A stretch of 64,000 nucleotides of DNA from Hyaloraphidium curvatum (lineage: Eukaryota > Monoblepharomycota > Hyaloraphidiomycetes > Hyaloraphidiales > Hyaloraphidiaceae), in contig JAIVFI010000047.1 in NCBI GenBank assembly GCA_025558095.1, positions 42,421-106,420 of the forward strand, written 5' to 3'. The translations under genes were made by a program, and so were the position numbers. Of the stretch, positions 56,127 to 64,000 are shown piece after piece (position 1 is the first letter of the stretch; each line of letters opens with the position of its first letter). Below the pieces are notes generated by a model, which had not been told where the DNA came from, did no database searches, and was given only the letters and a program-made list of their open reading frames with translations.

Positions 56127-57593
56127 ATGCGGGCGCTGGTCCGCGGGGCCGTCGCGGGCGCCGCGCTCTGCGCCGCCGCGGTGTGCGCCGCCGTGGCCGG
56201 CGAGGCCCGCGGGTGGGCGCCGCGCCCGCCGCCAGCGCTCGCGCCGCTGCTGCGCGGCCCCGTCGATGCCGCGGCGCTCGGGCGCGGGGCGCCGCGCGCG
56301 CAGCTGATCGCGGCGTTCGCGTTCGAGGGCCCCGCGCGTGCGCGCCCCCTCCGCGCACGCCCCGCGTTCCGGCACTGCCTCGTCGTCGCCGACGTCGCGC
56401 ACGGCAACCGCTCCGGCCCGTCCAACCAGCTGCTGGCCGTCGTGCGGCTGGCCGTGCTCGCGCGCGACCTGCTCGGCTGTCGGCTGGCCGAGCCCGCGCT
56501 GGGCAGGCCGACGCGGTGGGGCGCCCCCGCGGTGCCGGCGTCGGCGCTGCTCGAGACGGACGGTGGCGCGTGGGCGCTGGCGGACGGCACGCCGCTCTTT
56601 GTCGGGCGCGACGAGGGGCTGCGGCTGGGCCTGCACCCCGCGTGGCTGCCGCCGCCGCCGGCAACCGCAGATGGCCCGCCGCCGGGGCGCCCGGCCGCCG
56701 CAGAGGACCCGCCGCCGGGCATCGCCTGCGCCATCACGCCCACCATCGCCCTGCTCACGCCGCCGGCCGACTACCCGCCGGCCATCCGCTGCTCCTCGGC
56801 GACCGCCGCGTGGGACCGCCCGGGCTGGGACGCGGACCTGCTCGCCGACGCCCGGCGGACGCACGCCCCCGGCGGCCTCGCCGTCGTCGGCGTCCCCGTG
56901 CCCATGTTCTTCCACACCGCCTTTGCCCCCGACGACCCCGCCGCGGCCCGGCCCGTCTGGCACCTCAACGCCGCCCCGGAGCACCCGCGCTCGGTCCTCG
57001 CCCCGCGGCCGTTCCTGCGCGACCTCGCCCGCGCCTGGCTGGCCAACCTCACCGGGCTCGCCGTCCCTCCTTCCCGCGGCGGCGGCCCCTGCCCCGACCT
57101 GCCGTACGCCGCCGTGCACTCGCGCGCCGCCCCGTCCTACGCGCAGCTGTGCGCCGAGATCCCCGAGGTCCCCTGCGGCACCACCACCGCCGCCTCCGCC
57201 CTCGCCGCCTCGCAGCTCGCCTGCCGCCACCCGCTCGTCCTCATCGGCAGCGACACCCCCTCCGGCCTCGCCCGCGCCGCCCTCGCCGCCGCATCCGCCC
57301 TCTGCCCTTCCCCGGCGCGCATCGTCGACCTCCCATCGCAGCACCACCCGTCCATCCTCCCCTTCCTGCGCGGCCTCGTCCCCGCGCCTCCGCTGCTCGC
57401 CGCGGGCCCGCGCGACGCCGAAGCGCTCGCGCTCTACTCGGCGACGCAGCTGCTCATGGCGTGCGCGGACGAGTTCGCGGGCACGGCGAGGAGCACCTTC
57501 TCGGAGCGGGTCAGGGGACTCAGGGGGTGGCTGGGGAAGGGAGGCGTGGCGGAGCTGCCGCCGCTGAGGTTCGGGGGGCCGGACGGCGGGTGA
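56127..57593 (+). CDS. O-fucosyltransferase-like protein, secretory
   Basis: 488 residues, intronless. N-terminal signal anchor (GAVAGAALCAAAVCAAVAGE). Near residue 100: 'ADVAHGNRSGPSNQLLAVVR' (G-x-x-N-Q/R element seen in GT65/GT68-type O-fucosyltransferases). Later 'YAAVHSRAAPSYAQLC' (H-x-R, the substrate-phosphate Arg), 'HPLVLIGSDTPSGLARAA' and 'MACADEFAGTARSTFSERV' (the F-x-x-x-x-x-S-T-F-S element binding the GDP-sugar). It fits a GT-B fold transferase using GDP-fucose, but it is divergent and the donor is inference. Paired head to head with the GT8-like gene; both probably work in the Golgi. Confidence 0.62.
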   Translation: MRALVRGAVAGAALCAAAVCAAVAGEARGWAPRPPPALAPLLRGPVDAAALGRGAPRAQLIAAFAFEGPARARPLRARPAFRHCLVVADVAHGNRSGPSNQLLAVVRLAVLARDLLGCRLAEPALGRPTRWGAPAVPASALLETDGGAWALADGTPLFVGRDEGLRLGLHPAWLPPPPATADGPPPGRPAAAEDPPPGIACAITPTIALLTPPADYPPAIRCSSATAAWDRPGWDADLLADARRTHAPGGLAVVGVPVPMFFHTAFAPDDPAAARPVWHLNAAPEHPRSVLAPRPFLRDLARAWLANLTGLAVPPSRGGGPCPDLPYAAVHSRAAPSYAQLCAEIPEVPCGTTTAASALAASQLACRHPLVLIGSDTPSGLARAALAAASALCPSPARIVDLPSQHHPSILPFLRGLVPAPPLLAAGPRDAEALALYSATQLLMACADEFAGTARSTFSERVRGLRGWLGKGGVAELPPLRFGGPDGG

Positions 57594-57949
57594 CGTGCGC
57601 TCCCCGTCCGCGGGGACCCGATCGTGCGGCGCAGGGCCCGCCGCTTTTCCCCGCCGCCGCCCCGCGTGCCGGCTGTGCCGCGGAGCGGACCTGCGAACGC
57701 CGGCGGGCAGCCCCGCGCCGGCGGGCAGCCCTGCGCCGGCGGGCACGCGGCCGCCGAGCGCGCGGCGCGGGGGTCGGACCCGGGGCGGAACTCCGCAACG
57801 GTAGCCTGGGACGGGCGGCGGATGGAAGGGACGAAGGCGAATTCCGCCCCGAAACTCCGTCGCCCTTTTCACTCGTCGAGAGAGACCGCCTCAAAATACA
57901 ACCCCGGACTCCCTTCCGCGCCAACTCCGCCCGTCCGCCCGCCCCGCCT

Positions 57950-59350
57950 TCACGCCAACACCTCCGCCACCACCAACCCTCCCCTCTCCGCCCTCAACCT
58001 CCGCACCATCCCCGCCATGGCCTCGTACACCACCATCACCCTGATCACCTCCAGCCCCGGCAAGCTCAGCAGCGCGTCGCCGACGGCCTCCCAGCTCGTC
58101 GTTCCCAGCTCTTTGCCGACCCTCCGCAGCTCGACCTCGCGCAGCCGCGAGAGGCCCGCGGGCGGGGGGCGGGGGAACCACCTGAAGAAGCCGGGCTTGG
58201 CGGCGAGCTTTTCCAGGCGGGTCTGTGGGAGCAAGAAGGCGAGCGGGACGGAGGCGTGGGTGCCCGCGGCTTCGAGGAACGCGAGGCGCAGGAGGGAGGT
58301 GGGCGCGGAGGAGCGCAGCCGCGAGACGGCGCCCGGATCGCGGGGGAACCAGCACGAATCCAGCGCGAGGTCCTCCAGCGCGGGGTTGTGCGCGAGGAGG
58401 GTGCAGAATGCGTCGTGGGCCGAGAGGAGGTCCACGGATTTAAGGTGCAGCACGCGGAGGGAGGAGGAGGGGAAGGAGGGGAGCCACATGAAGTTGCGGA
58501 GGGAGGTGGTGGCGCGGTCGATCTCGAGGCGGACGAGGCGGGTGGTGGCGGGTGCCAGAGCGGCGGGGGCGTCGTCCGATTGGGCGGCGTGGAGATTGGC
58601 AAGGCGCAGCCCCTCGAGCGCGCCGGGGTCGCGGAGCGAGAAGAGCGTTTCCAGGTCGTCCAGGCACAGGGGGCGCTCCCTGTTGTCCTGCAGCTGCAGG
58701 GTGCGCAGGCCAGGAGGGATGGCCGGGAGGAGCAGCGCGGCGCCGTCGTCCGTTTTGGGCGCGGCCACCGAGAGGGACGCCAGGTGCGGCCAGTTCCGCA
58801 GCATCCCGGCCGCCGCGGCGTCCGGCACGTGGTCGTTGAACAGATGCGGCACGTTGGAGGCCCGCAGTCCGTCCAAGATAATCGTCCATGCCCCGGGACT
58901 TGCTCGAAACGTCCGCGCGAAAGAGACCGTCCTCAACCCTCTGCACCTCTTCAGCGCCTCGGCCGCCCTCCCGACGTTGTCCTCCGACACTCCGATCACC
59001 GCGTGCCGCACGAACGACGCGTAGAGCTCCCCTCTTGGCCCTTCCAGCGCCGGCAGCACCGGGTCCCTCAGGTTCAGGTGCGCCCACAGCAGCTCCGCGC
59101 ATGCCGCGTGCCACGAAGCGTCCAGCGCGATCAGATTGAAGAGGGATTTGCGGTCGGAGGGGCGGCAGCGGCACAGGAGGATGTCGGACCACGCGGTGCA
59201 GCGGCACGCGCGGGACGCGCGGCGGACGACGCGGCGGACGAGCTCGAGGAGCAGCCGGGGGCGCGGGCGCGGAGAGGAGGGGGGCGGCGGCGCGTCCGCC
59301 TCGTCCGCATCGCTTTCCGCGGCGCCATCGAGGTCCGGTTCGGAGGACAT
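57950..59350 (-). CDS. F-box-like leucine-rich-repeat protein
   Basis: 466 residues, intronless. After an acidic start, a helical region 'SLFNLIALDASWHAACAELL' then 'WAHLNL' is like the end of an F-box. It is followed by degenerate LRRs: 'GLRTLQLQDNRERPLCLDDL', 'ALEGLRLANLHA', 'SLRVLHLKSVDLL', 'ALEDLALDSCWFPRDPGAVS', 'RLREVELRRVGKELG' and 'LPGLEVIRVMVVYEAM'. Such proteins usually recruit substrates to SCF ubiquitin ligases; the F-box itself is weak. Start chosen at MSSEPD (59350); the frame continues upstream to 59500 without conserved features. A long plus-strand frame lies opposite and is a shadow. Confidence 0.7.
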   Translation of the reverse strand: MSSEPDLDGAAESDADEADAPPPPSSPRPRPRLLLELVRRVVRRASRACRCTAWSDILLCRCRPSDRKSLFNLIALDASWHAACAELLWAHLNLRDPVLPALEGPRGELYASFVRHAVIGVSEDNVGRAAEALKRCRGLRTVSFARTFRASPGAWTIILDGLRASNVPHLFNDHVPDAAAAGMLRNWPHLASLSVAAPKTDDGAALLLPAIPPGLRTLQLQDNRERPLCLDDLETLFSLRDPGALEGLRLANLHAAQSDDAPAALAPATTRLVRLEIDRATTSLRNFMWLPSFPSSSLRVLHLKSVDLLSAHDAFCTLLAHNPALEDLALDSCWFPRDPGAVSRLRSSAPTSLLRLAFLEAAGTHASVPLAFLLPQTRLEKLAAKPGFFRWFPRPPPAGLSRLREVELRRVGKELGTTSWEAVGDALLSLPGLEVIRVMVVYEAMAGMVRRLRAERGGLVVAEVLA

Positions 59351-59568
59351 TGTGGCGAATGGTAAAGCGGGGGCGACGCCGCTTCCTCTGCAGCGATGCG
59401 CATCACCATTCGTTGCGTCTTCTGACCATGGAAGGCTATTATTGATGCTATTGGATCTTGTCAGACTGTCTTCGAAACAATATGAGGAAGGGTGAAGCAT
59501 GCAGACCCTGTATCTCCAAGAGTCTCCTCAAACTCCGCCTTCGGACGGCAGCAACCCAGGCCGCCCGA

Positions 59569-60801
59569 ATGAACCGTCTTTCGCTCCTCGTGGAGCTCGC
59601 CTCCCCCTTTATAGCCCCCGATGTGCCCACGATGGCCGCGCTCCAGTCTTTCATCGCCGCGGACGGTCTCGAAGTGGACACGTCTCCCATGTGGCGGCTC
59701 GCGCTCCTGGACGGCAGCCCGAACGCGCTGCTTTCGTGCCTTCCGACGTATCTCGGGCGGCCGATGCCCGTGAACATTTTCGCCCGCTTCGTGGAGCCGG
59801 AGGACCTGAAGGCCTGCTCGGCCGACGCGTTTGCCCAAGTCGCCGGGCGGATACGCGACGCGCGATGGCAGCTGCTTGTACCGGACCACGCCTCCGAATC
59901 GGCCAACGCGGAGGGCGAAAGCGACCGGTGGGAAGACCGGAGGTGGGGCCGGCAGGAGGACGATGCGTTCGACTGGCGGCGCCTCGACGAGCGCGCCGCG
60001 GAGGTCACCCTCGGCCGCGCCGCGGGGGACCCGTACGCGGCTTACCTCGAGGAAGAGGTGTTCTCCGCGAAGCCGAGGAGGAGGCGGACGACCTCCGCCA
60101 GCCTGCGGCAGGAGGTCCTTTCGGCCGCCCTCCGGGAACGGGGCTACGAGGGGCTGGCGAAGCACCCTGCATCGCAGAGGTGGATCCTGGGCTACCTCCG
60201 CGGCTTCTTCGCCGACGCCGTCGGCCGCGTCCTCGACGAGCTCGAGACGATCGGGTTCCTCCTTGCGGAAACGCGGTACCCCGAGATCCTGGCGGCCGCG
60301 CTCGCGGAGGAAGGCGTGCGCCCGCGCTGGTTCGCCGGGAGGTTCGGGCAGCGGACGTACGACGCCGTTTGGAGCGCGGAAACGCGCGCCCGGGACGAGG
60401 CGGTCGCCGAGTACGTTGCCTACCGCGGCCCCGTGGGCCTGCCGCGCCGCGCTGCGTGGATCCACGAGGCGAAGGAGCGGGCCAAGGCCGCGAAAGCCGA
60501 GCAGGAGTACCGGACGGCCCGTCACCTTGCTCTGATGGCGGAACAGCGCAAGGCAAAGGAGGAGAGGCTGGCGCGGGAGGAGGCTGCCAAGGCCGACACG
60601 CGGGCCGCGGTCGTCGAGCGGCACCGTTTGGCCTTCGAAGCGCTCGCTTCGGACCCGGAAGCCGCCCCCGTGCCTCCGATCCACGGCCTGACCTCCAACG
60701 AGCGGGCCGCGCTGCACGGCTTTGCACAATCGCTGGGGCTGGAAACGTGGAGCGACGGGCCGCGGTGGTACAGGGTGTTGCACGTCGCGAGACGGGACTG
60801 A
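59569..60801 (+). CDS. Protein with C-terminal R3H-like domain
   Basis: 410 residues, intronless. The N-terminal half has helical segments ('PTMAALQSFIAADGLEVDTS', 'LLSCLPTYLGRPMPVNIFAR'). The middle is charged and coiled-coil-like (AKERAKAAKAEQEYRTARHL, 'RKAKEERLAREEAAKADTR'). The last 40 residues, LTSNERAALHGFAQSLGLET followed by 'WSDGPRWYRVLHVAR', match the R3H pattern (E-R-x-x-x-H-x-x-A-x-x-L-G-L ... S-x-G-x-x-x-R), a single-stranded nucleic-acid binder. A decayed second copy of this end lies at 62440-62650. The start at MNRLSLLVEL is preferred to an ATG 37 codons upstream. Confidence 0.62.
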   Translation: MNRLSLLVELASPFIAPDVPTMAALQSFIAADGLEVDTSPMWRLALLDGSPNALLSCLPTYLGRPMPVNIFARFVEPEDLKACSADAFAQVAGRIRDARWQLLVPDHASESANAEGESDRWEDRRWGRQEDDAFDWRRLDERAAEVTLGRAAGDPYAAYLEEEVFSAKPRRRRTTSASLRQEVLSAALRERGYEGLAKHPASQRWILGYLRGFFADAVGRVLDELETIGFLLAETRYPEILAAALAEEGVRPRWFAGRFGQRTYDAVWSAETRARDEAVAEYVAYRGPVGLPRRAAWIHEAKERAKAAKAEQEYRTARHLALMAEQRKAKEERLAREEAAKADTRAAVVERHRLAFEALASDPEAAPVPPIHGLTSNERAALHGFAQSLGLETWSDGPRWYRVLHVARRD

Positions 60802-61019
60802 TCTCGAGGGAGGGGACGGCGATCTTCCGTGATCCGATGGGCGGCCGTGGCTTGGGTGTGGGCGGTGGTCTTTGCGGGCAGATCGGGCTCCGTGGTCTCG
60901 GGAGGAGGAAAGTGCGAATCTTTGGAATGCGACGAGTTCTTAGGACGATGCAAAGCACGCAATGCTACTGTCCCATGCATTTTCATCACCTGTGCTGAAC
61001 CAAAGGCATCCCCAGAGTG

Positions 61020-62082
61020 TCAAACAGCGATGCAATCAACCGCTCTCGGCCCCGCGTCCACAGCGAGCCACGCACCCTGCCCCTCCGCCCCGCCATACCG
61101 ACCCCAGTCCCCAATGCGTTCCATCTCCCAGAACCACGGATGCGCCAGCGCCTCCGCGGCCGTTGCCCTCCGCCCCTGGTCCGGGCAAAGCATCCGTGTG
61201 ACGAGGTCCCCGAAACCGTGCGAGAACCCCGCGGGCAGCCCCGCCCAGCGGCACTCGCAGATGGCAGCAAACAGCCCGTGGAAGTCCTCCGCTTGCGCGA
61301 AAGGGGTGCGGCCGGTGGCCAGCTCAACGGCGATGCAGCCCGCCGCCCAGACGTCCACACCGCGGCCGTACGGCAGGCAGCGGACGATCTCGGGGGCGAG
61401 GTAGAACGGCGTGCCCGCCAGCTGCGAGAACTGGCCCTGCGCATCCGTGCCAAAGTCCCCGCAGATGCCGGCGTTGTCGAAATCGGCCAGCGCGAGGTCC
61501 GAAGGGTCCGCTTCGGGGCGGCGGAGGAGGATGTTGGAGGGTTTGAGGTCGCGGTGGGCGATGCCTCGCGAATGGAGGTACGCGAGACCGGAGAGTATGG
61601 AGCGGAGGACGGGGCGGATGAGGTGCTCGGGGAGGGGGCCGTGCAGGGTGAGATAGGTGCGGAGGTCCATCGCGCAGAGCTCCATGACGGTGTAGACCTG
61701 TCGGAGCGGGGCGGAGTAAATTCAGGCAAACACTCCAATCTTCCAGCGACGCAGATCACACCTTTGACCGGGTCTCGAACATCTCGAACACGCGGCAGAC
61801 GTTCGGGTGGTTCAGCGACGACAGGGCACCGAACCGGTGCCGCGCCGCCCTGCGCTCGGCGGCGTCCGCGGGGCACCACACGCTCTTGACGGCGACCTCG
61901 CGCCTGTTGTCGAGGCACACCGCGGCGCGCACGCGGCCGGACGCCCCGCTGCCGAGAGTGGCCCCGGACGCGATGCGGCGGCGGCGTGCGCGGCCGGCGG
62001 CAAACAGCGCGGCGTCGGCGGCAGGCGGAGCGGGCAATGAGGCCGGTGGAGCCTCTCCGCCGCTCGCGCTCGTGAGCGCCAT
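61020..62082 (-). CDS. Ser/Thr protein kinase with altered DFG motif
   Basis: Two exons, about 330 residues, little outside the kinase domain. Gly-rich loop 'GSGASGRVRAAV', VAVK (Lys of subdomain II), 'NHPNVCRVFEMFETRSK', then after the intron (about 61697-61764) 'VYTVMELCAMDLRTYLTLHG', 'GIAHRDLKPSNILL' (HRD), 'LADFDNAGICGDF', 'LAGTPFYLAPEIV' and 'DVWAAGCIAVELATGRTPF'. The DFG Gly is replaced by Asp (D-F-D), which should change the magnesium loop but is found in some active kinases. Closest in feel to CDK/MAPK-like or plant-type kinases. Target unknown. Confidence 0.85.
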
Positions 62083-62439
62083 CGTGTTTGCCGGGGGTTC
62101 GGGTTCGATCAGGTGCTACGATGGGTGGCACTGCTCTGGCGGCGGGTGCCCGCAACAATTCGTCGGACTCCGCCCGGTCAGGTGCACGCGGCCGGCCCCG
62201 CGGCGCCCCTCTATTCACACAGTAGCCTTCTCGATGGTCCATTCGCACGTTTGCAATCTATCCCGCCCTTTCCCCGGCGCTTCGCCGGCCAGAAACGAGG
62301 GAGCTGCCGGGGGTGTCGAACCACGCGCTGACGCACAGCCACCACGCCCGGCGCACATGGCCCCGCTCACGGCAGGATTGTCCAACCCAACCGCGGACCT
62401 GCCCCGCACTATGCCGGCAGCTATGTTCCTCTCGGGACT
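62083..62439. other. Spacer upstream of the kinase gene
   Basis: Contains the promoter of the minus-strand kinase gene. No gene recognised up to the R3H relic that follows. Confidence 0.4.
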
Positions 62440-62650
62440 ATCGTTTGGCCGCGATTGGCCTCGCCGGACTGCCCGTAGCGGCGGCTTCCTTCGCTCGGGC
62501 CCGAAGGCACAGCACCGGCCACCCCGCCGACACCCCCGGTACCCGCCGATCCAGGCCAGGGCCTGACCTGACCTCGAACGAGAGGTCCGTGCTGCACCGC
62601 TTTCCACGTGGAGCGCCGGGGTGGGCGCGGGCCGGGAGCCGGAGGGGAGA
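62440..62650 (+). pseudogene. Decayed fragment of the R3H-protein gene
   Basis: The stretch CTGACCTCGAACGAGAGGTC at 62569-62588 with the following GTGCTGCACCGCTTT matches CTGACCTCCAACGAGCGGGC ... GCGCTGCACGGCTTT of the gene at 59569 (codons L-T-S-N-E-R-x-x-L-H-x-F). Upstream words CGTTTGGCC and GCTTCCTTCGCTCGGGCCCG, and downstream ACGTGGAGCG-CGGG, occur in the same order. About 28 bases between the two conserved parts are missing, so the frame is lost. Similarity is limited and short, hence the moderate confidence. Confidence 0.45.
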
Positions 62651-62769
62651 CCCGCCCTGCCAGGTGATTCGGCGAGCCACCGGCAGATGCACGGCGACCG
62701 CAAGCTCGGGACCTTTTGCTTTTGCTTTGTTCATGTTGCTTGATCCTCTTTGCAAATGCTGCAACATTC

Positions 62770-63186
62770 GATGTCAGCTGTGAGCCGGAGGCGGAATAGA
62801 CGGCGCGGCGATCGCGATTCTTGCCACCTTTGGCTTCATTACACGGCCACCTCCTAGTCAACCAACGGGCAGAAGCTCTCCATCGTGAAGAACACCCCCA
62901 GGGATCGAAACACGCTCCACAGAGCCACAGAGAGGGTGACCATCGTGACCACCATGGTCCGCACGCCTCCGTAGGTGACGGTGAATCCCAGAATCTTGGC
63001 GCTGTACCGCGACACCTCGAGGAACGAGCCAATGACGCGGTCGTGCTGCTCCAGCGCGGCGGCGAGAGGGGTCGGTCCGAGCTTGAGGCACGCCGTGCGG
63101 AGGTCCCGCCGGGCATCGTGGTATGCCGATGCGACGACGGAGATGAGGTTGTTGCGCGAGGCGAGGTTGATGGCGTTGATGAGCAT
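62770..63186 (-). repeat. Second member of the near-identical tract (copy 3 side)
   Basis: Inverted relative to the member at 42001-42411 and about 21 kb away. It includes the last exon of copy 3 and the 3' flank with GCCAAAGGTGGCAAGAATCG. At this end the match stops shortly after CGCCTCCGGCTCA. Confidence 0.8.
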
Positions 63187-64000
63187 GTAGACGAGGACAA
63201 TGGAAAGGCAAAAGAGGAGCCATGCGGGAATGCAGGACCCGACGCCCTGACGGATGGCGGAAGCGCTAGATCAGTCCCAGATTGTCTTCCCCGAATCGTG
63301 TGTCACTCACGACATTGACAATGATTGTGATTACAATCAGAGGAAACATGATGACAAACACGGAGTTGCTGAGCAGTGTCTGGTCCTGCATCTCGCGCAC
63401 TTTGCACCAAGCTGCGAAGCCGTGGTGAAGCCGAACGTACAGCCAAGGCTCTGACCCGGTCGGCCGGTCCCCGAGTGCAGTTTGCAGCATGGATCTCATG
63501 GAGAGGACGACAGCACGATGGTGCAGCCGCGCTTCGAGCCTCGCGGACGCGACGTTGGTCACCCCGACAAAGCGAGCTGCAGAGTTCATGAAGGATGCCA
63601 CGGCGACACAAACTGCAGGTTGGAGATATGTGAGTCAGCAGAGTCATTCCTGCGACGGGCGTGCGATGGCCTGACTGTAGATGGCCCCGAGAACACAACC
63701 CCACCACGTGGACAAGAGTTTGGAGCCAAAAGTGATCCACGTGGTCCATCCGGCAGTGAAGGTGAAAAGGAATGAGAACAAGAAGTTGTAAACGATATCC
63801 AAGAAGGTCATGCAAGCTGCAAGCCGCTGAATATTGCCAACGCAGCCGGAACACGGACAGAACCGGTCGCCCCTCTTCGTGCGCGACGAGGAAGAGGCTT
63901 CCATCGAATGACCCCACGACCAGGTTTTGGCCCTTCTTCCTTCCTCGTCAGCTGCAGCCATCTGCAGAGCACCGCCGGGGCGGCGAAATCCAGCACCTTT
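62857..64000 (-). pseudogene. Membrane-protein family copy 3, partial at 5' end, possibly broken
   Basis: Runs off the right edge; the part seen starts 'KVLDFAAPAVLCRWLQLTRK' and contains 'DRFCPCSGCVGNIQRLAACM', 'LSTWWGCVLGAIY', an intron (about 63620-63683), 'ASARLEARLHHRAVVLSMRS', a second intron (63236-63299) and the C terminus 'MLINAINLASRNNLISVVAS' through 'MESFCPLVD'. From 'LSTWW' onward the frame is intact. Between 'LTRKE' (63945) and 'DRFCPC' (63870), however, the frame changes twice relative to copy 2, for instance GAGGGGCGACC for GAGGGTGACC. Either it carries two compensating shifts, with the loop sequence altered, or an intron has been missed. The downstream block is almost identical to copy 2. 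Confidence 0.6.

Noticed and set aside
53666-59365. Plus-strand open frame of 1899 codons
   Set aside because: It runs antisense through parts of four convincing genes, is extremely Arg/Gly/Ala-rich and has no domain; it is a by-product of the very high GC content.
60829-61404. Small secreted Cys-rich protein (hydrophobic start, then C-E-S-L-E-C and further Cys)
   Set aside because: The frame begins with GTG directly after the stop of the R3H-like gene, has no ATG, and its second half lies antisense to the kinase gene.
1-64000. CRISPR arrays, bacterial operons, ribosome binding sites
   Set aside because: Spliced genes and eukaryotic families throughout; no regularly spaced repeats were seen.
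1-64000. Transposable element or tRNA gene
   Set aside because: No reverse transcriptase, transposase, long terminal repeat or convincing cloverleaf was found by eye; a covariance-model and repeat-library scan would be needed to exclude short ones.

Overview
The window is nuclear DNA of a GC-rich, intron-containing eukaryote, most likely a fungus. Nearly all genes are cut by short GT-AG introns of about 40-75 nt. A TUP1-type corepressor (N-terminal tetramerisation helix plus WD40 propeller), a Whi5-like protein, a fungal-style bestrophin-like channel, a peroxisomal acyl-CoA oxidase and an ARB1-type ABCF ATPase point to fungi. The spread of unfamiliar secreted and membrane proteins suggests an early-diverging (chytrid-like) lineage rather than Dikarya; that placement is inference. 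Both strands are packed with genes (roughly one per 1.7 kb), and the GC bias opens long spurious frames opposite real genes.

Layout. 1-9.1 kb: an ankyrin-repeat protein running off the left edge, a TXNDC9/PLP1-like thioredoxin-fold protein, copy 1 of an unnamed polytopic membrane family, and a bacterial-type alpha/beta hydrolase with a decayed relic of its own 3' end nearby. 9.4-24 kb: thiamine pyrophosphokinase, TUP1, a Yip1-domain protein, a TMX1-like membrane thioredoxin, an unrecognised acidic protein, ATIC (purine synthesis) and, divergent from it, MSH5 (meiotic crossover). 24-37.8 kb: a Whi5-like protein, acyl-CoA oxidase, 2-oxoglutarate dehydrogenase E1, an orphan GH10 xylanase-like tail, a secreted Cys-rich protein, a MaoC-type hydratase, a Ser/Thr-rich membrane protein and a heat-shock factor.

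38-53 kb: two more secreted proteins that share an N-terminal module with the Cys-rich one, a broken copy 2 of the membrane family, a NUDT19-like nudix hydrolase, a small secreted protein, ARB1, a short-chain dehydrogenase, an ABM-domain protein and a bestrophin-like channel. 53-64 kb: an extremely GC-rich block with a small Cys-motif protein, a divergent pair of glycosyltransferase-like genes (GT8-like and O-fucosyltransferase-like), an LRR protein, an R3H-like protein, a divergent protein kinase and copy 3 of the membrane family running off the right edge.

Most of this is ordinary housekeeping. The unusual part is the lineage-specific material: the membrane family with one intact copy, one clearly broken copy and a near-identical 3' tract shared by two copies; the secreted family with a common 'C-x-D-C ... 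FC ... TPEG' head and unrelated tails; relics of other genes beside these loci; and three micro-exons of 12-18 nt within 2 kb. No tRNA, rRNA, CRISPR or recognisable transposon was seen.
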